From NCBI GenBank assembly GCA_021292105.1, contig CM037870.1, positions 19,437,424 through 19,501,423 on the forward strand: a stretch of 64,000 nucleotides of DNA, in the 5' to 3' direction. Position numbers and translations under genes: made by a program. The notes beneath the pieces were generated by a model. That model was not told the origin of the DNA. It searched no databases and was given only the letters and a program-made list of their open reading frames with translations. Shown in pieces: positions 36,101-51,100 of the stretch. The stretch comes from Anadara kagoshimensis. Its lineage: Eukaryota; Mollusca; Bivalvia; Arcoida; Arcidae. Position 1 is the first letter of the stretch; each line of letters opens with the position of its first letter.

Positions 36101-39100
36101 AATTCACACTAGGCCCAGTGTCAAGTGAATCACTTGTCAAACTGATAAGTATTAACTTGTCAAAATGAAAAAATAAAATTATATCTTTTTGTAGCACTTA
36201 GTTACAACTACTTGCAAATATAAAACATTTTTCATCAAAAACACTCCAGGCAAATTGAGTGCACTGCAAAGGTTTTTCTAATACTTCACTTATAGTTGGT
36301 GATGTCTCAAAATAAGTGAATATAAGTGAATTATTCTTGACTGGGATATAAAACCCCATTCAATATATAAAACCCCATTCAATATATAAAACCCCATTCA
36401 ATATATAAAACCCCATTCAATCAATCAATCTAAATACATGTATTACAAAACACATGACAGTATGGAATGGTTTCTGTAAGATGCAGGCTCCGTTTTTACA
36501 TAACTAAAATTTAGCTATTTTGGCCATTTTTTTTAACTATGAATAAATACTATTGTCAAAACTAAATGCACATCATAAGCTTGATATAATCTTTAAAATG
36601 ACACCTTTAATTCTCCAATATCCTAACTATTGACAAAATTATGTGAAACTGGGGTCGGTTTTGGTTTTCATTTATATTGCAGTCAGTAAGATTGAAATGG
36701 TATAGGAAACTAAGAGTTCAGATTTAAGATAAGAATTGGCAAAAAAATAATTTCTGTACCCTGTACTTTCATCTTCCATTCTGGCCACCTTGTCTCTCCA
36801 GGAGAATAATTTCTTCAGACAAGATAACTGTTGTGAGTTAAATATCTTCTTTGTCTTTCTGTACAGCTCTAAATAATCTTCCTCTTCTTTGAATACTGCC
36901 TTCTTGTACACCTATAACAAACAAGTTATAACTGATACGGAATGCCATTTCTCGCACCTGTGACCTTGTTTTTACCCATGTGGGATTTCTTTGTCTCATC
37001 CTAGGGTTGAGACAGGCTACATGCTACGCCTGGATAAACGGCTGTTTTCTGTGATCCTAGAAGCTTTTAATGGATTTTTAAAGGAATAAGATGTGAGAAA
37101 AAAAGAATCAATTGCTACCGGTCATATGAGATAGGGAAAACTCAATCCAAGCCTCGTTCTGAACCAAATACACAAGACCTTGGGTTGAGATATATAAGAC
37201 CTTGGGTTGAGATTTCCCTATCTCATATAACCTTGGGTTGAGATTCCCCTATCTCATATAAGCAGTAGTGATAGATTCTATTATTCAAAAGTGTCCGGAA
37301 AAAAACTTAACTGGCAAATTCATGTTTGTCCATCTATAAGCATGATCAAAATAGGCAATGACAGTAATACAGTTATGTATAAGGCATTTTTTATTGATTT
37401 TTACAAAGTTCATGTTTAAATTACATTTAACTGAAAAATCGTAATTCTTAACTATCTGATGTCAAATAACAGCGTATGTAACAAATACGAGATACATACA
37501 AGGAAGGTTCTTTTTGTATCTGTGTCTCACCACCCATTAATTCTATTTTATTACACATAGTAATAGGGGTCACATGAGTTGAAACATGTTTCCACTTCAG
37601 TCACTTGTGTCCATTAATAAAAAAACAACTGCACATTTTTTTCAATAGTGAATTTTAAGATAGAAAAGTGGATTTTTGTGGATTTATGACTTAAAGACAA
37701 ACGTAAGGTAAAAAAAAATTTGGAACTTGCCACAAGGTTGGTTGATTGAATGTTGCTTAACGTCGCATCAGCAATTTTTCAGCTATTTTCGCGACAAGAA
37801 CTATTTAATTAATCTCTTTGGATTAATCTATGAACAATTTTGTGTATGCATGTGAAGTGCGAGTGTGTTGTATGGTCTGCCTTGTACTAGCGCACACTCA
37901 GGGCGACTTTACCGTGCTAGCTCACAGAGTCAGTACGCCGCAGACAAGCGTACCACTCCCCCAGTCCATTATACTGATACCAGGTGAATCAGTAAAGGCC
38001 AACGGCAAGGAAAATTCACTTTCCCACATGTGGTCCGAGCGGGACTCGAACTCACAGCGGTGAGAGACCCTGGATTTGAAGACTGACATCTTATCCATTA
38101 GGCCACCGCGCCCTCCACTTGCCACAAGGATAAACAAGGTGAAATCACCATCCTGAGCTCTAACAATCAATTATACTTTCTATTACTGATATATGATCCT
38201 GTTCCTACCTACCTTCAAGGTCACTTCATTGCTTCTTTGTATGACAGATTTCAGTAAATTTTTCTGTTCGTTTCCTCTGTCTATCAGTTCATTCTTCATT
38301 TTATCATATATATAGAGTAGATAATGTGTGTCCTCTCTGGCATATTTTACAAGTTCTTCAGGTAAAGGTCTGAAAAAAATAAATGAAGAAATAGTTTTAT
38401 GGTAATTATTAGTCTAGATGGTAAGGTAGGGGAATGTAATGGGGTTTGCCCTGGTACCATGTGATCAACACCCCTTTATGAATGCCTGGGACATTTTCTA
38501 AAACATAAACATCACAATTTTCTGCAATAACAGTACTTTTGAAATGGGAAATGTGAACTGATATGATTCCATATCCAATGAAAATCACTGTTTCAAACGA
38601 ATGTTAGGGGTACAGCTGGACACCCTATTTGAAAACTTTATACTTAATTTGAATTTAAATAATGGTATTGAACACCCCAGTCAAAATTCTTTCACTTAAA
38701 CCAAGGAAGTCAGTTTAGGAATGGTGGATCAAATCAGAGTGCCTGTAAAAACCACTCACTTTCGGCAAGCGAACTGAGAAACTTTCGCACTCTAAGATCT
38801 GCTTGTGTGGGTTTCGAGTCTAAGTGGTGAGAGGAATTGTGATCTGTAATTGTGGACTTTAGGCCACTAAGGCACCAATGATTCTCAAAAATTAAAATGA
38901 TAAATTTCAACATTTTTCTATTTATAAGACTGACAGATTTTTAGGCTCTGGAGTCCATTTACAATAAAAGTAAAATTATATAAAATTCATAAACTTGAAA
39001 AAACTTTGGCATTTTTCACTTATTTGATTTTATAAAAAAAAAAATATATTAAAATTGGATTTGAAACTTGGAAATGGTACCCATTTTCGGTGCCAAATTC

Positions 39101-42100
39101 AGCAGCCATGATTAATAATTAAACTTACCTTATTCTCCAGTCAGCTAACTGATACTGTTTGTCAGCATCCACATTACAGTACTGCTTCAGTAGATGTGAC
39201 AAGGAAAACCGGGAAAAGTTCATCACTCTGGCAGCCTGTCCCGTGTCAAACATGTTAACAATGTACAGACCAAAGTCTCTCTGTAACCAACAAACATCCA
39301 TCTCAGCACCATGAAGTACCTAAACAGTAACATGAAAAAATTAGCCATCAGTCTGAACATTGAAGTTTAGTACCAACACATTCACATGCACACTGCATAT
39401 AGGAGGTCGAGACCCTTGCTTCTGACCTTGGGTTCATACAGAAAAACAGTGCAACAAAATATCAAAAACTAAAATCTGCATTTAAAAAAAGCTGAAAAAT
39501 AACAAAAGTACAAAAGTTTAAAAGTTCATGACCTTGACCTTTGATTTTGACCACATTTTAAAAGGCATTTCAGGTAAAGTTCCTGACCATGGCCTTTGAT
39601 CTTGACCCCATTTTGAAAGGCATTTCAAGTAAAGTTCATGACCATGACCTTTGATCTTGACCCCATTTGGAAGGCATTTCAAGTAAACATCAAAAAAGAC
39701 AAAAATGTTATCTAAAACATACATATCACAGTACCTAGATTTATCCCTAGAATGTGGATACATATGACTTGTATACGTAAGTGTCATGTTGTCTAAAGTA
39801 TTAAATCAGAAAGTCTACATCTTGTGTAGATGCTTGCATCAATCCCCCTCAACCCCCATTCCCACAACCGATACCCACCCCACACATCAGACTTACCCGC
39901 CCCCACACACACTAGGCTTACCTTGACTATAGAAGGATCAGTGAAAACATCGTTTAACAAGTACATATCACTGCGGAGATCTAACGTATCTATCAGGAAG
40001 TCTTCCTCTCGTGTGGATATCTGCGTCAAGCAGGTAACACCCTGGTACGTCCTATATGAATGATGCTACAAAACATACATATGTAGGTTGAGCAATGACT
40101 ATCAGTGAACATTCAAGAAATGAGAAAATTGGAGCCATATTTTTCAAAAGCTTACTATATTGCCACTTGACATAATTCCATCTCTCCTGGTGAAGAATTG
40201 ACATATCGCCCGCCACACCTTTTATGTTCAGACACTGGCCGCCATCACAGTACCAAAGCAGCGTCACGGCAACTAATGACTACTAATGTCAGTGACGTCA
40301 TTAAACCGCACAATTCAGGCAGAGTTTTCATTCTTTTTGTGTGTAATTCAAGCATGTCAGGCTTTTGTAAGAACATTGTTGGGCGTGGTCCGCGATCTGT
40401 CAATACTGGGCCAATACTGGATTGTCAAGCCCCTTCGAAATGCCAAAATCTGACAGAAACCTTATAATACCCATCAATAAATGTGTGGCCTCATTAATTG
40501 ACATATTAAGATCCCCAAATTTATTTCTTCTACATGTATGTTTTTCTTTCATAAGTCTCCTACGATTTATTGTCAAGCCAAAATATAATTAAAGAATTCA
40601 AGTGTCCACTTGATAACTTTGCCATTATGCTTACTGCCACATAATTGGGAAATCCCATAATTAATTTCCTCTATGTTTTTATTTTTAAGTTTTACTTAAA
40701 TAAAATTTACACAGAGTTACCTCCTCTTCGGCCACACAAGTTCTTTCGCCAAGCACTCAGGATTACAAAATGAAGGCCACAGTTCTTTTGGATGAAAACT
40801 TATAATAAACGAGGTCCTGTGTCATGGTAGGCGTGGCACAATAAAGAACCCTGCTGTATAATGCCATCAGTGCAACACAAAGGCAAAATTTCTGCACCTT
40901 CATGGAATGTTAAACACACTTACTCAACTCAACTCTTGTGCCACACACAATGTCATATCATGGTAATCATGTATTCCAAGTTTAATGAAAATATTGTTGG
41001 CTGAATAAACCATTACAGACAGACAGACAGACAGGCAAGGTATTTCTAGAAACGGGCTTATAAAAATATGTGCCACATGTGGAAGAATTTTGAGCAAATC
41101 TACCACCTTGTGAATAATGTTTGAAATTTTATGATAACAAAATATGTACCAATATAAATTTATCACAAAATTACACGTACCTCAAGATCTATGGCTATTT
41201 CCTTTGACTTTCTTAAAGTTTCACACAATTCTACTAAATCTGATACTTTGTTTATGATAGTTACTGGAGTATCATTTAATGGCTTTGGCATCTGAAAAAA
41301 TAAATAAGATAACAAGATATTTCATACAATGAAATTACTATCAAACCTGTTCATAAGGGTCATCTAAGGAAAATAAAAAACAAACATACAGTGTAAATCA
41401 CAACCCCAAAAGTAAAGTAAAAACTTCGAAAACATTGCTGAATTAGAGATGATGTGATTTGTAAATGCTCAGTTTTAACAACTATAATGGAAACAAACTT
41501 TACATATGTTTTATTATACAGTAAAACCTCGATTCATCGCCACCATTTGTTCAGTCAACTTTTGGCGTTATAAAGGGGTTTGGCGATAAATAGGGGGAGG
41601 CAGATAAACAAAAACATATACAAAATAGATTTTGGGACTTCAAAATAGTGTGGCGATAAGTGAGGTGGCAAAGTTATCGAGGGGCATTATAACGAGGTTT
41701 TACTGTACCTTGTTTCATGTTAAGAATTTTAAAACATTTAATAAAGCCTACCTGAGGTATCGCTGATGACAAAGTTTCATCTGAAGGTGTTAAATCCTCA
41801 ATCTCAAACTGGTAAGGGTGTGGATACCTGCAAAACACAAAAATAACAAGTTATATACTAGAACTTTTTCTTGAAAGCCAAACACCCACCAAACCCTGCC
41901 CCCAACATTTAATGTTTTCCTACAACCTTGACCTTTCAGATAAGACCTTGGTTCAAGGTCATGTGGTTCAAGGTCATGACCTTTGAACCATAAAGATTAT
42001 TCATGTGAAGTTTTATGACAGTTGTCCATAGCAATTATGAGATATGGACCAGACACTATTTTACCTGGACAGACAGAGGGATGGATGGACAGACAGACAT

Positions 42101-45100
42101 TGTGATTTCTATCAAAAACAAACAAACAAATCAATGTCCAAATAACAATCCAGAAGCAAAGTAAAAACTTTGGAACTGACAAGTCAGGTTAGACATGTGA
42201 ACTTCCACCAGGGAAGTGAGGCTGGGTGCTCTAAAAGGGGTAAGTACCTCCTGTTAAGCTAGTTACACCCCTATAATCCCTTCAAACTAGTTTGGGCGGG
42301 AGTGGAGTATAATGAAATGGGATTCGATTTAAAAGGTGTTCCCTAAAAAACTCCAACTGGGAAATGAGTATTTTCCCAACTATGTGTACGAGCAAAATAT
42401 GATAAGCTAATGATGCATCTACTCCACCTAAAGTAGTGTAAAGTTTCATAAATATCTGTTTAAATCGTTTTCGAGAAAAAATGGCAGACAAAATATTGTA
42501 GAATGAAATGGAGTAAACACTATATGTCCCCAACTTTGATTGGTGGATATCATAATAGAGACGTTTTGTTCACACGGCACTCATACATGAACCAGTACTG
42601 AATTATTAAAATATTAATGGTGTTCCAACTGATCCCAATAATTGATGGAGTAGGAGTAAAAGTAATGGAGTTTTATGTCTCAGCCAAGATTATTTCAATT
42701 TCATCAAGGTAGTCAATCCTAGAAAGATGGAGGAAACTGGAGTTCCTGGAGAAGAGTACATTTTGTACAAACCTTTGGCCCAGTAAACTGACAAACTAGG
42801 AACTAACCCAAGTGAGATATAGCATTAAAGTGATGAGAGGTGGTCTGATCCATAGGCAGTGCTTTAGATATCTCTGCCACAAATTTAAATAATTGAGTAT
42901 GGTTTGGTTTACTACAGCCATCTCAGCAATCCATCATGAAAATTAACCAGAGCTTTTCTGGGCTTGATACACTCACCTGATGAACAATGGCTCGATGAAA
43001 TACTTCAGCTCAAGAATAAAATTCATTTTATTGTATCTTGTAAATTGCATAAAATCAAATTCATAAAATTATGATATTGTGTAGCAAAATATTTTTTATA
43101 AAAAAAAATCTTTTTCAGAGAGAAAAAATATGTAAGGCATAATATACAAACGGTAGCTTGTTCAAAGCTGAAACCTCCATGAAATATCTCTACATATTGG
43201 AGGAGCAATGGCTTTCCAACTGATTACAGAGAAACAAGTTTCAAACAACATAATGTTCTGGTAGCGAAAAATGTTCTAACAGAATCCAATTTACAGTAAC
43301 ACATAATAAAACCTTACTGAAACTCAGGACTTTCCAGTACTTCATCTGTAGCAAATACTGGTAGCTGAAGGCTCTCTGAAATTACAAAATTGTACCATTA
43401 AATTATTAGCTTTGTGTTCAGCCATATAATATGTTGCATAACCTATAATAAGGTAACATGTGTGGATGGTATTTTTTTTTTACCCCGTCCAGTAGAGTGG
43501 AGTAATTTAATGTACAAGTCAGTATACTTTCACTTATATTGAAGCATTCAGTTCAGTGATGATGGATGAAACCAGAGTGCCTAGAGAAAAAACCACCAAC
43601 CTTTCAGCAAGAGAACTAACAGATTTTCTTATATTAGGAGTGGGATTCGAGAACTTTAGAAAACACCAACCTTGGGCATATGACCAGACCAAATTTCTCA
43701 TACATAGGGTTTGCTGGAGTGAAATATGAACCTAGGAAGTGGAGTGGAGTAGTGGATTTTTATGCCCAAGTTAAGAATCTTTCATTTATATTGAGACAGT
43801 CATTTCAAAGATAGTGGAGGAAACTGCGGAAAATCACAAACCTTTGGCAAGTGACCCGACAAGCCTTTTTATACTAGGATGTGCCAGAGTAGGATATAAA
43901 CCTAGGTCCTATGAGGCACTGTGCAGTGTATGTTTATGGTTTAGATCACCAACCCCCACCACCACCGCACCCTTCCTCGCCTACTGTAAACATATTTAAT
44001 TTTGTGTATATTTATTTTCGAGGTATATGAAATTTAGACATTTCTGTGTAGTTATGTTTCCATGTTTTTAAACTATCCACTATAACACAATTAGCATAAT
44101 TTAATTTTCCCTCTGTATTAATTTTTTGCGCAGAACAAATGACTGCAAAATAAGTGAAAATTAGTACACTGCGAAAATAAGTATGTTTACAGTATGAGAA
44201 AACATTTAAAATAATATACTAACCTTCTAATGATTTGGTTGCATTAGGTTACCCCATCCCTCAACCCCCCCCTTCAACCTTCCCCATAATACAGAAAAAT
44301 TTAAAACGACATACAGGGCTCAAAGTTGCGACTAAATTAGGAGCCATGGCGACCACGTTTTTCCATTGGCGACCAAATTTTACTCATAAGTCGACAATTT
44401 GGCGACTGCTTTTTCGGAGGTTCAAAATTCTCGGTCATAGCAGGTTCCATTTTATATTTGTGTTTTACATCTTGACAAAGTTTTTCTGGCACTCCTCGGC
44501 TGGCTTTGTGACTTAAAGAGGGAATCTTTCTGTATGTATATATACGAAAAGTCAAAAGTGTGCCGAATAGAACAGTAATAATGGCTGGGAAGTGGCTGTC
44601 AATGTGTATTGATAGCCTTTTTAAGGCAAGTACATGTGATGCTCCCAAAAAGCAGACAATATATCAAATGCCTGTTGATTGATTGATAATAAATGTTTGA
44701 TATTATACAGTATACAATGTGTTTTAGATTATTTAAGGATAAAATCACATTAATTTTATTACTGGTGCCAAAACTGCTAAAAGTCTCAATTAGCGCCTAA
44801 AAGTTTTAACTGGCACCTAATATTTTCATATAAGGAGCCAGGCTGGCTCCTAGAATCAAAAAGTCACTTTGAGCCCTGACATACTAACCTTCTAATGATT
44901 TGATGGCATAAGGTTCCTACCTCTCCTCCCTCTCCCCCACCACCTTAACCTTCCCCACAATAAATATTTAAAATGACATACTAACCTTCTAATGATTTGA
45001 GGGCATTAGGTTTATGTTTGATAATCGGTACAAATGGTCTGTTACTATTGTCTATTTTATCTTTGAATTTTAACTGCGGTCTCTGTATATTCCGAGCTGC

Positions 45101-48100
45101 TAGCAGTCTGTAGCTAGTCATACTTTTACTCTGGACTCCAGCAGGACTCTGATAAAAGATCATTAATATAGGGTTACGCTAGGTTTCTATAAATTTAAAT
45201 TTACCAATAGCCAAATTTCCAAAATGAAAGAACCTGAGTTAGCGAGCTGTGGTAGACTTACATACCGAAATTCAGTTCAAAAGATGCAAAATTAGGAAAA
45301 AGGGTAGAAAACTGTTATTTTAATGAAATTTTCAAAGGCAAAGAGCATAATTTCCATAAAAAGCACCACAATGGGACGAAACTTAAACTTGATCTGTAAC
45401 TCATTGTGGTTGAACCATATGCCATTACACAGCTCAATATCTGCAAGTGTTTAGAAAAAATGTGTGGAAAACTTATAATTGACTGACAGACGGGTGGACA
45501 CTAAATTTGGTATGCAACACATGGATAGCAAGATGGACATGGTAATTCTTACATCCCCCCCTTCAAATTTGATTGTAAAGAGTATAACAGTTCAAGACAT
45601 TTAAAGTTATACCAGTCTTTGAAATTTTAAAAAATACTGTTTTTTCATATGCAAATTACCTTTTTGTTCCAGCTGGCAGTGGCACCATGTTTTGGTGTTG
45701 CTGTGGCAATGACCAATGTAGTGTCATCTTTTTTAACTCCTGACGCTTCATCTAACCAATTACCCTAAATATGAAAATAAATTGTTATCCTAAAATTTGA
45801 AAATAAATTAATAACTCTTAACTTTAGATTTTGGACCCTTTGCAGAGAACATAGATTTTTGTGGATAAAATGATGCAACAAGAGAATTAATATCAAAGGG
45901 AAATAGTAGTGTTTTATGACCTTGTCAAGAATATTTGATTTATATCAAGGTGGTCAGGTGAGATCGTGGATGAAACCGAAGTGGCTTGATAAAAGCATGG
46001 ACCTTTGGCAAGCTAACTGACAAACTTTCTCATTCTACAACCTGCCCAAGTTATATTAAAATATAGGCAGTGAGAGGCAATATAAGTCAGTTATATAATT
46101 TAGTTTTAAGATTCACTACTTAATAGAGTTAAGCTGAGTTGAGTAATGGTTTTTAACGTCCAAGTCAAGAATATTTCACTTATATTGAGATGTTGCCAGC
46201 TATAGACGACGGTGCAGAAATTTTGCCTGTGCGTTGCACTGATGGCATTGTACAGCAGGGTTCCTTATTGTGCCAAGCCTACCGACACTGGACCTCTTTT
46301 ATTTTAAGTTCCCATCCAGAAGAACCGTGACTTTCATTTCTGACAGAACAGTCACTACCCACTTTTAAGTCTTGAGTCAGACCCAGTCTGGGTTCAAACC
46401 AACAAACTCCCACTTATGGAGCGAGTACTCTACCAACTGAGCTACTTAATAAAGCAACCCACTTAATCATTCAAGCTTACTAGATTTTCACCCTAACTAA
46501 TCATATAATTCATAATGTTTTATCATTTAAGTTTGCAGCTAAATGGCATGTTCTGATACTAGCATGACATTTTTGACAGTTTGTATATTTAAATTTGCTT
46601 TATGTTGGATGATAATGGGACAGACAGCCAGGTGGACAGGGTGATTCCTATGTAACTGCCCCTCCCCCCTCTAAAATTCATTTGCGGGGATATAATTAAG
46701 GTCCTTTTTCCAAGGCTAGGTCACAATGAACTCTATTTAACCCCATTACTTTAACTTACCACCCTTTCCAGGATCTGATCATTAGCATCAATTAAAACAT
46801 CAAACTTATCCTCGACTTCCACGGCATCAGAGTTCTCCGATAAATTACCTTTCACATTCTGATATTTCAACACGCTTTGTATACTACATGTAAACATAAA
46901 AGACAAATATTAAATACAGATGACAAGTTGTTTCATAATTGGTAATCAGAAATGCTCAATTAACTAACTATTGGAAATAACATTCATTCATTCCTCTCTT
47001 CCTTCCTTCATTCATTCATTCATTCATTCATTCATTCATGAGCAGTATTTTGTTTGTGTAAAATTACTACCTAATAAAGGTAGTTTTCCCTAAGGAAAAC
47101 TGACTAAAATTTCACTAACAGTGACATACTGAAAATTTACATCCATGTAGATGTTGTTGCCCACAAAATATCAGATAGGACCACAATATAGTACCTTTGC
47201 AATGAACACATTAGCTATTGCAGTTTGCTAGATTTCAGAATTTCCATTTTTTCTAATCATAATGGCAGAAGGTAGTTTTAAAAAAAAAGTAACAAAATCC
47301 CTGATTAGAGATCATTAGCGTCACTTGTTATCAGATTAAACACATTTCTAAATCCTAATGCGTGTAATAGACTTAGACACCCCAGAAGTATGTTTTCTTA
47401 TTGGTATCCCATAAAACCCAAACTTTTGATAAGCTGTAATATAAATTATATATTACCTGTATATAAAACCGAACTACCTCAGTAGCTCAATGGTTGAGTG
47501 TCCACTTCAAAAGCGGGAGGTTGTGGGTTTGAACCATGGCGGGGTCATACATGTACGCAAGACCTCAAAATTTGAGATACTGCCTTGTTGCTTGGAATTC
47601 AGAAGACTGGTTCACCCAGAGCCAGAATAATGTGATGGGGCGGTGGGTGGGGTACGGGTATACTTGTCTGTCACTTACTGACTTTGTGAGCTAGCACACA
47701 GAAGTCACCCTGAGTGCACCTTTAAACAAGGCAGACCATTAAACACACTCACACCTTGTTCTTGGATCTGCAAATTGGTCAACAGCCACATGTAAATGGT
47801 AAACTACAAAAATCATTATTATATAAAACCCAGTTACTTACATGTGAAGAATTCTTTTGCCTTCAATGTCTAGCACATCTCGTACACCTTGGAAACTTGA
47901 ATAATAATCATAATCATCCCCGGTGGCTGGTAATTCATTGGAACATTTTGTAGCTTGTAAGACAGACCTTAAGGCATTCTGAAAAAAATTTCATAAAATA
48001 TTTTATTGAAAATTCTAGACAGACATCATTGTCGGTGCCCTCTATTGAAAAACAAACCCTCCTAATTCAGATAAATCGATCAGGCACTGCGTTTTTTCCA

Positions 48101-51100
48101 TAAGTGAAATATTCTTGACTGGGTCGTAAAAATTTATTCAATCAATCAATCTTTCCCGGGATGATCAATGTATGGAACAGTCTGTATACTAGGTTGAGGG
48201 TGTGAAACCACAGCTATTTTTCATGTACTGTAGATTACTTTTTTATTGCGAGAGATTTATTAACGCGTAATTTTGTGAGGACTCTCAGTCACGAATTCAA
48301 ATATCTCGCGAATATTCCCAGAATCGCGAAAATTATTAAGTCAAATTATTTCATATTACCGGTAGATGCAATAAAGTTAATCTTAAACTTCGCTATAACT
48401 TGCAAGGTTCTATTGAATTTTCCCTTTAAACACTGACTGACGGCTGAATTAAAAATTCCTTACAACCGTTTACAATGATTATGGAAAATTAAGAAACAAT
48501 CAACAAAACAAGGACCCTAAAGAAAGGTAGATAACTATATACCCGCCATGAAAGGGATGCGAAATTAAATATGAACCTAAATTGTGGATGCGAATACATG
48601 TATTCGCGAAATAAAGCTAAGATGTAAGTATGCGAAATTTGATACTCGCGATATTAAAGTAATCTATAGTATACTCTTTTGACAAACACCATACATTGAA
48701 TAATCATCGAGAGTGATAAGATCAACAAAAGATATACCGGTAGATGTAATCGGAGTCAGGTATAATAAAAAATAAATTACCAATCCATGCCCTAATCACA
48801 AAACCAAAGCAAAGAACTGGCAAATTAAAGTTGAACAAGCGAACTTCCGCCAGGGAAGCGAGGCCAGATTCTCAAAAAGGACAAGCACCTCCTGCTTAGC
48901 TAACTACTGCCACCAACTGTGTGCTCAAAATTAAGAATGGAAGGAACATGGGACATTAATGTTCAATCAAGGATTTTTCAGAGGGGGCATTTTCAAAAAC
49001 TTTCCTCTAAAACACCATAACATCAATATTTTTGCATAAAATGTAATGCAAATTATTAGACATATGGCCCTAACCTGATAGGGTAAGTTCTGGTAAACAT
49101 GATAAATACGGACGGAAGAAAAATACAGACACTCAAAGAAAAATGTCATCTTTGCACTTAAGATTATAATAAAAGTGGAACTGAAATGGTATATTTACAA
49201 AATTCTGAATTCCTTGTAGATTTCTCCTGGAAACGTGTGTCATACTGTCATAAGAATATTTTAATTATATTGAGATGTCACCAGCCATAGATGAAGTGGC
49301 AAAAATTTATACCTTTGCAATGTGCAGGGAGGCTTCTTTTATGTGCCACTCCTAGAGTGTTTTAAAAGTCTCATCTGAAGAAACCTATGACTTTCATTTC
49401 TAAATGCAGAAAAAGTACCACTAAAACAAAAAAGAATAATAATGGTTTTGCTTTACAGTGTATTTTAGTAAGAAATGTAATTTTTACCTAAAAATGATTT
49501 TCAGTGGTACAAAGTGCAGCTTTTTTGCAGCTAAAGGCAGTGAAAAGAATGGAATTCAAGTCAATTCGCCCCACGGTAAATTCGTCCCCGTCAAATTCGC
49601 CCCCACTTTCAACAAATTCGCCCCCATGTCAAAATCGCCCCCTTTCAAAATCGCCCCCACTTCTTGCAAATTCGCCCCCATTTTTTCCAATATACATATC
49701 ACAACATAATTTTTTATTTTTATTTTTTTTTTAATAAAAAATCAAATAAAAAATAATGCTACTTTAGAAATGAAACATATCAGTGCATCCATTTAATAAT
49801 GGATTTAACTTTTATATTTAATTGTATTATTGAATGTTGCTTTTGACAAAATAATTTTTATTTATAAAATACCGACATAGTAATAGCGTTCAAGTGCCCA
49901 ATGCATATGATGTTACCAGGAACAGAAACATAGCACTGGCGTGCTGTTGTACAGCGTAGTTGGGGAAATTGTGTTGTGGCAAGACAGAATATAACCGAAA
50001 ATTCAGGGGGGGGGGGGGGGGGGGGGGTCGATCTATGCATAGTCCGACGGATGTTTTTTTTTTTTTTTTTTTTTTTGAAAAAGAAACAATGTACCAAACC
50101 ATGTATTGCTGAATTAAATGGAAGAAAATAATAATTTCATAAATATATGAAAAAGACAATCGGTAATTAAAATTTAAAAAAGTTGTACCCGATCATTTTG
50201 TCATTTCGGATAGAGAGAAAGTAGAGTTTTGCAGATCCTACCGTCGCTATGAGGGGGTACATTCTAGCGTTTGTATGTAACTGGATCATTTGCTGTTAAT
50301 CTGGGTTTTAATTTACTGCTGATTATCACTCACAATATTCCCGTTTCATGTTAATGGTGAAGTACAGTTGTTTTACCAGTTCCGAATTTTTACTACCGAA
50401 TAATCTAAAATTTCAATCCGTTCAATTAAAGGAATCACAAAATAACTTTCTAAATTTGCTTCTACTTGAATGTATGGGCATTAATTGTTTAAATAATATA
50501 AACTTCAACCGCTTCCTAAATGTATGTGCAGGACAGGTCGATAGATTGTTGGTGACCTAGTTTAACGATGTAAACAAATCGTGATCACGGAAATGCTTTT
50601 TTCAAGAAAACATACCACGTTTTTTGAGGACAGGTGTCGATATTTTGGAATCAGTAAACATTTGTATTATAACACCACATAAATTTTATTTCCTCTGCTT
50701 GTGGATGACGTCTGCAGCAGCGCTTATATGAAACCCTGGTAAAACGACTGTATTTAAAATTTGCACACAACAAATGTACGAATTATCTCCCTTTCACGAA
50801 AGTAAAATCTAATCGATAAACATTTTAAAATATGACACAATTGCCTCAACATTAAAATACGTTATCATAACCTTCAAAATAAGTTTAAATTTCCGTAGAT
50901 TTCACGAAGAATTAATTAAACAACCTGCCGTTGCTGTTCATTTCATAAAAAGTTATGATTTTACATCGTAGGACGCAAACTTCTCGAACTACTTTTATTG
51001 TAAACATGAGATCAGTTCGCCAAATTGCAGAAATTATTAGATGCATCCCGTCGCAATATTTTACTAGATTCCGAAATGTATTCCGAAAATTTATTCCAAA

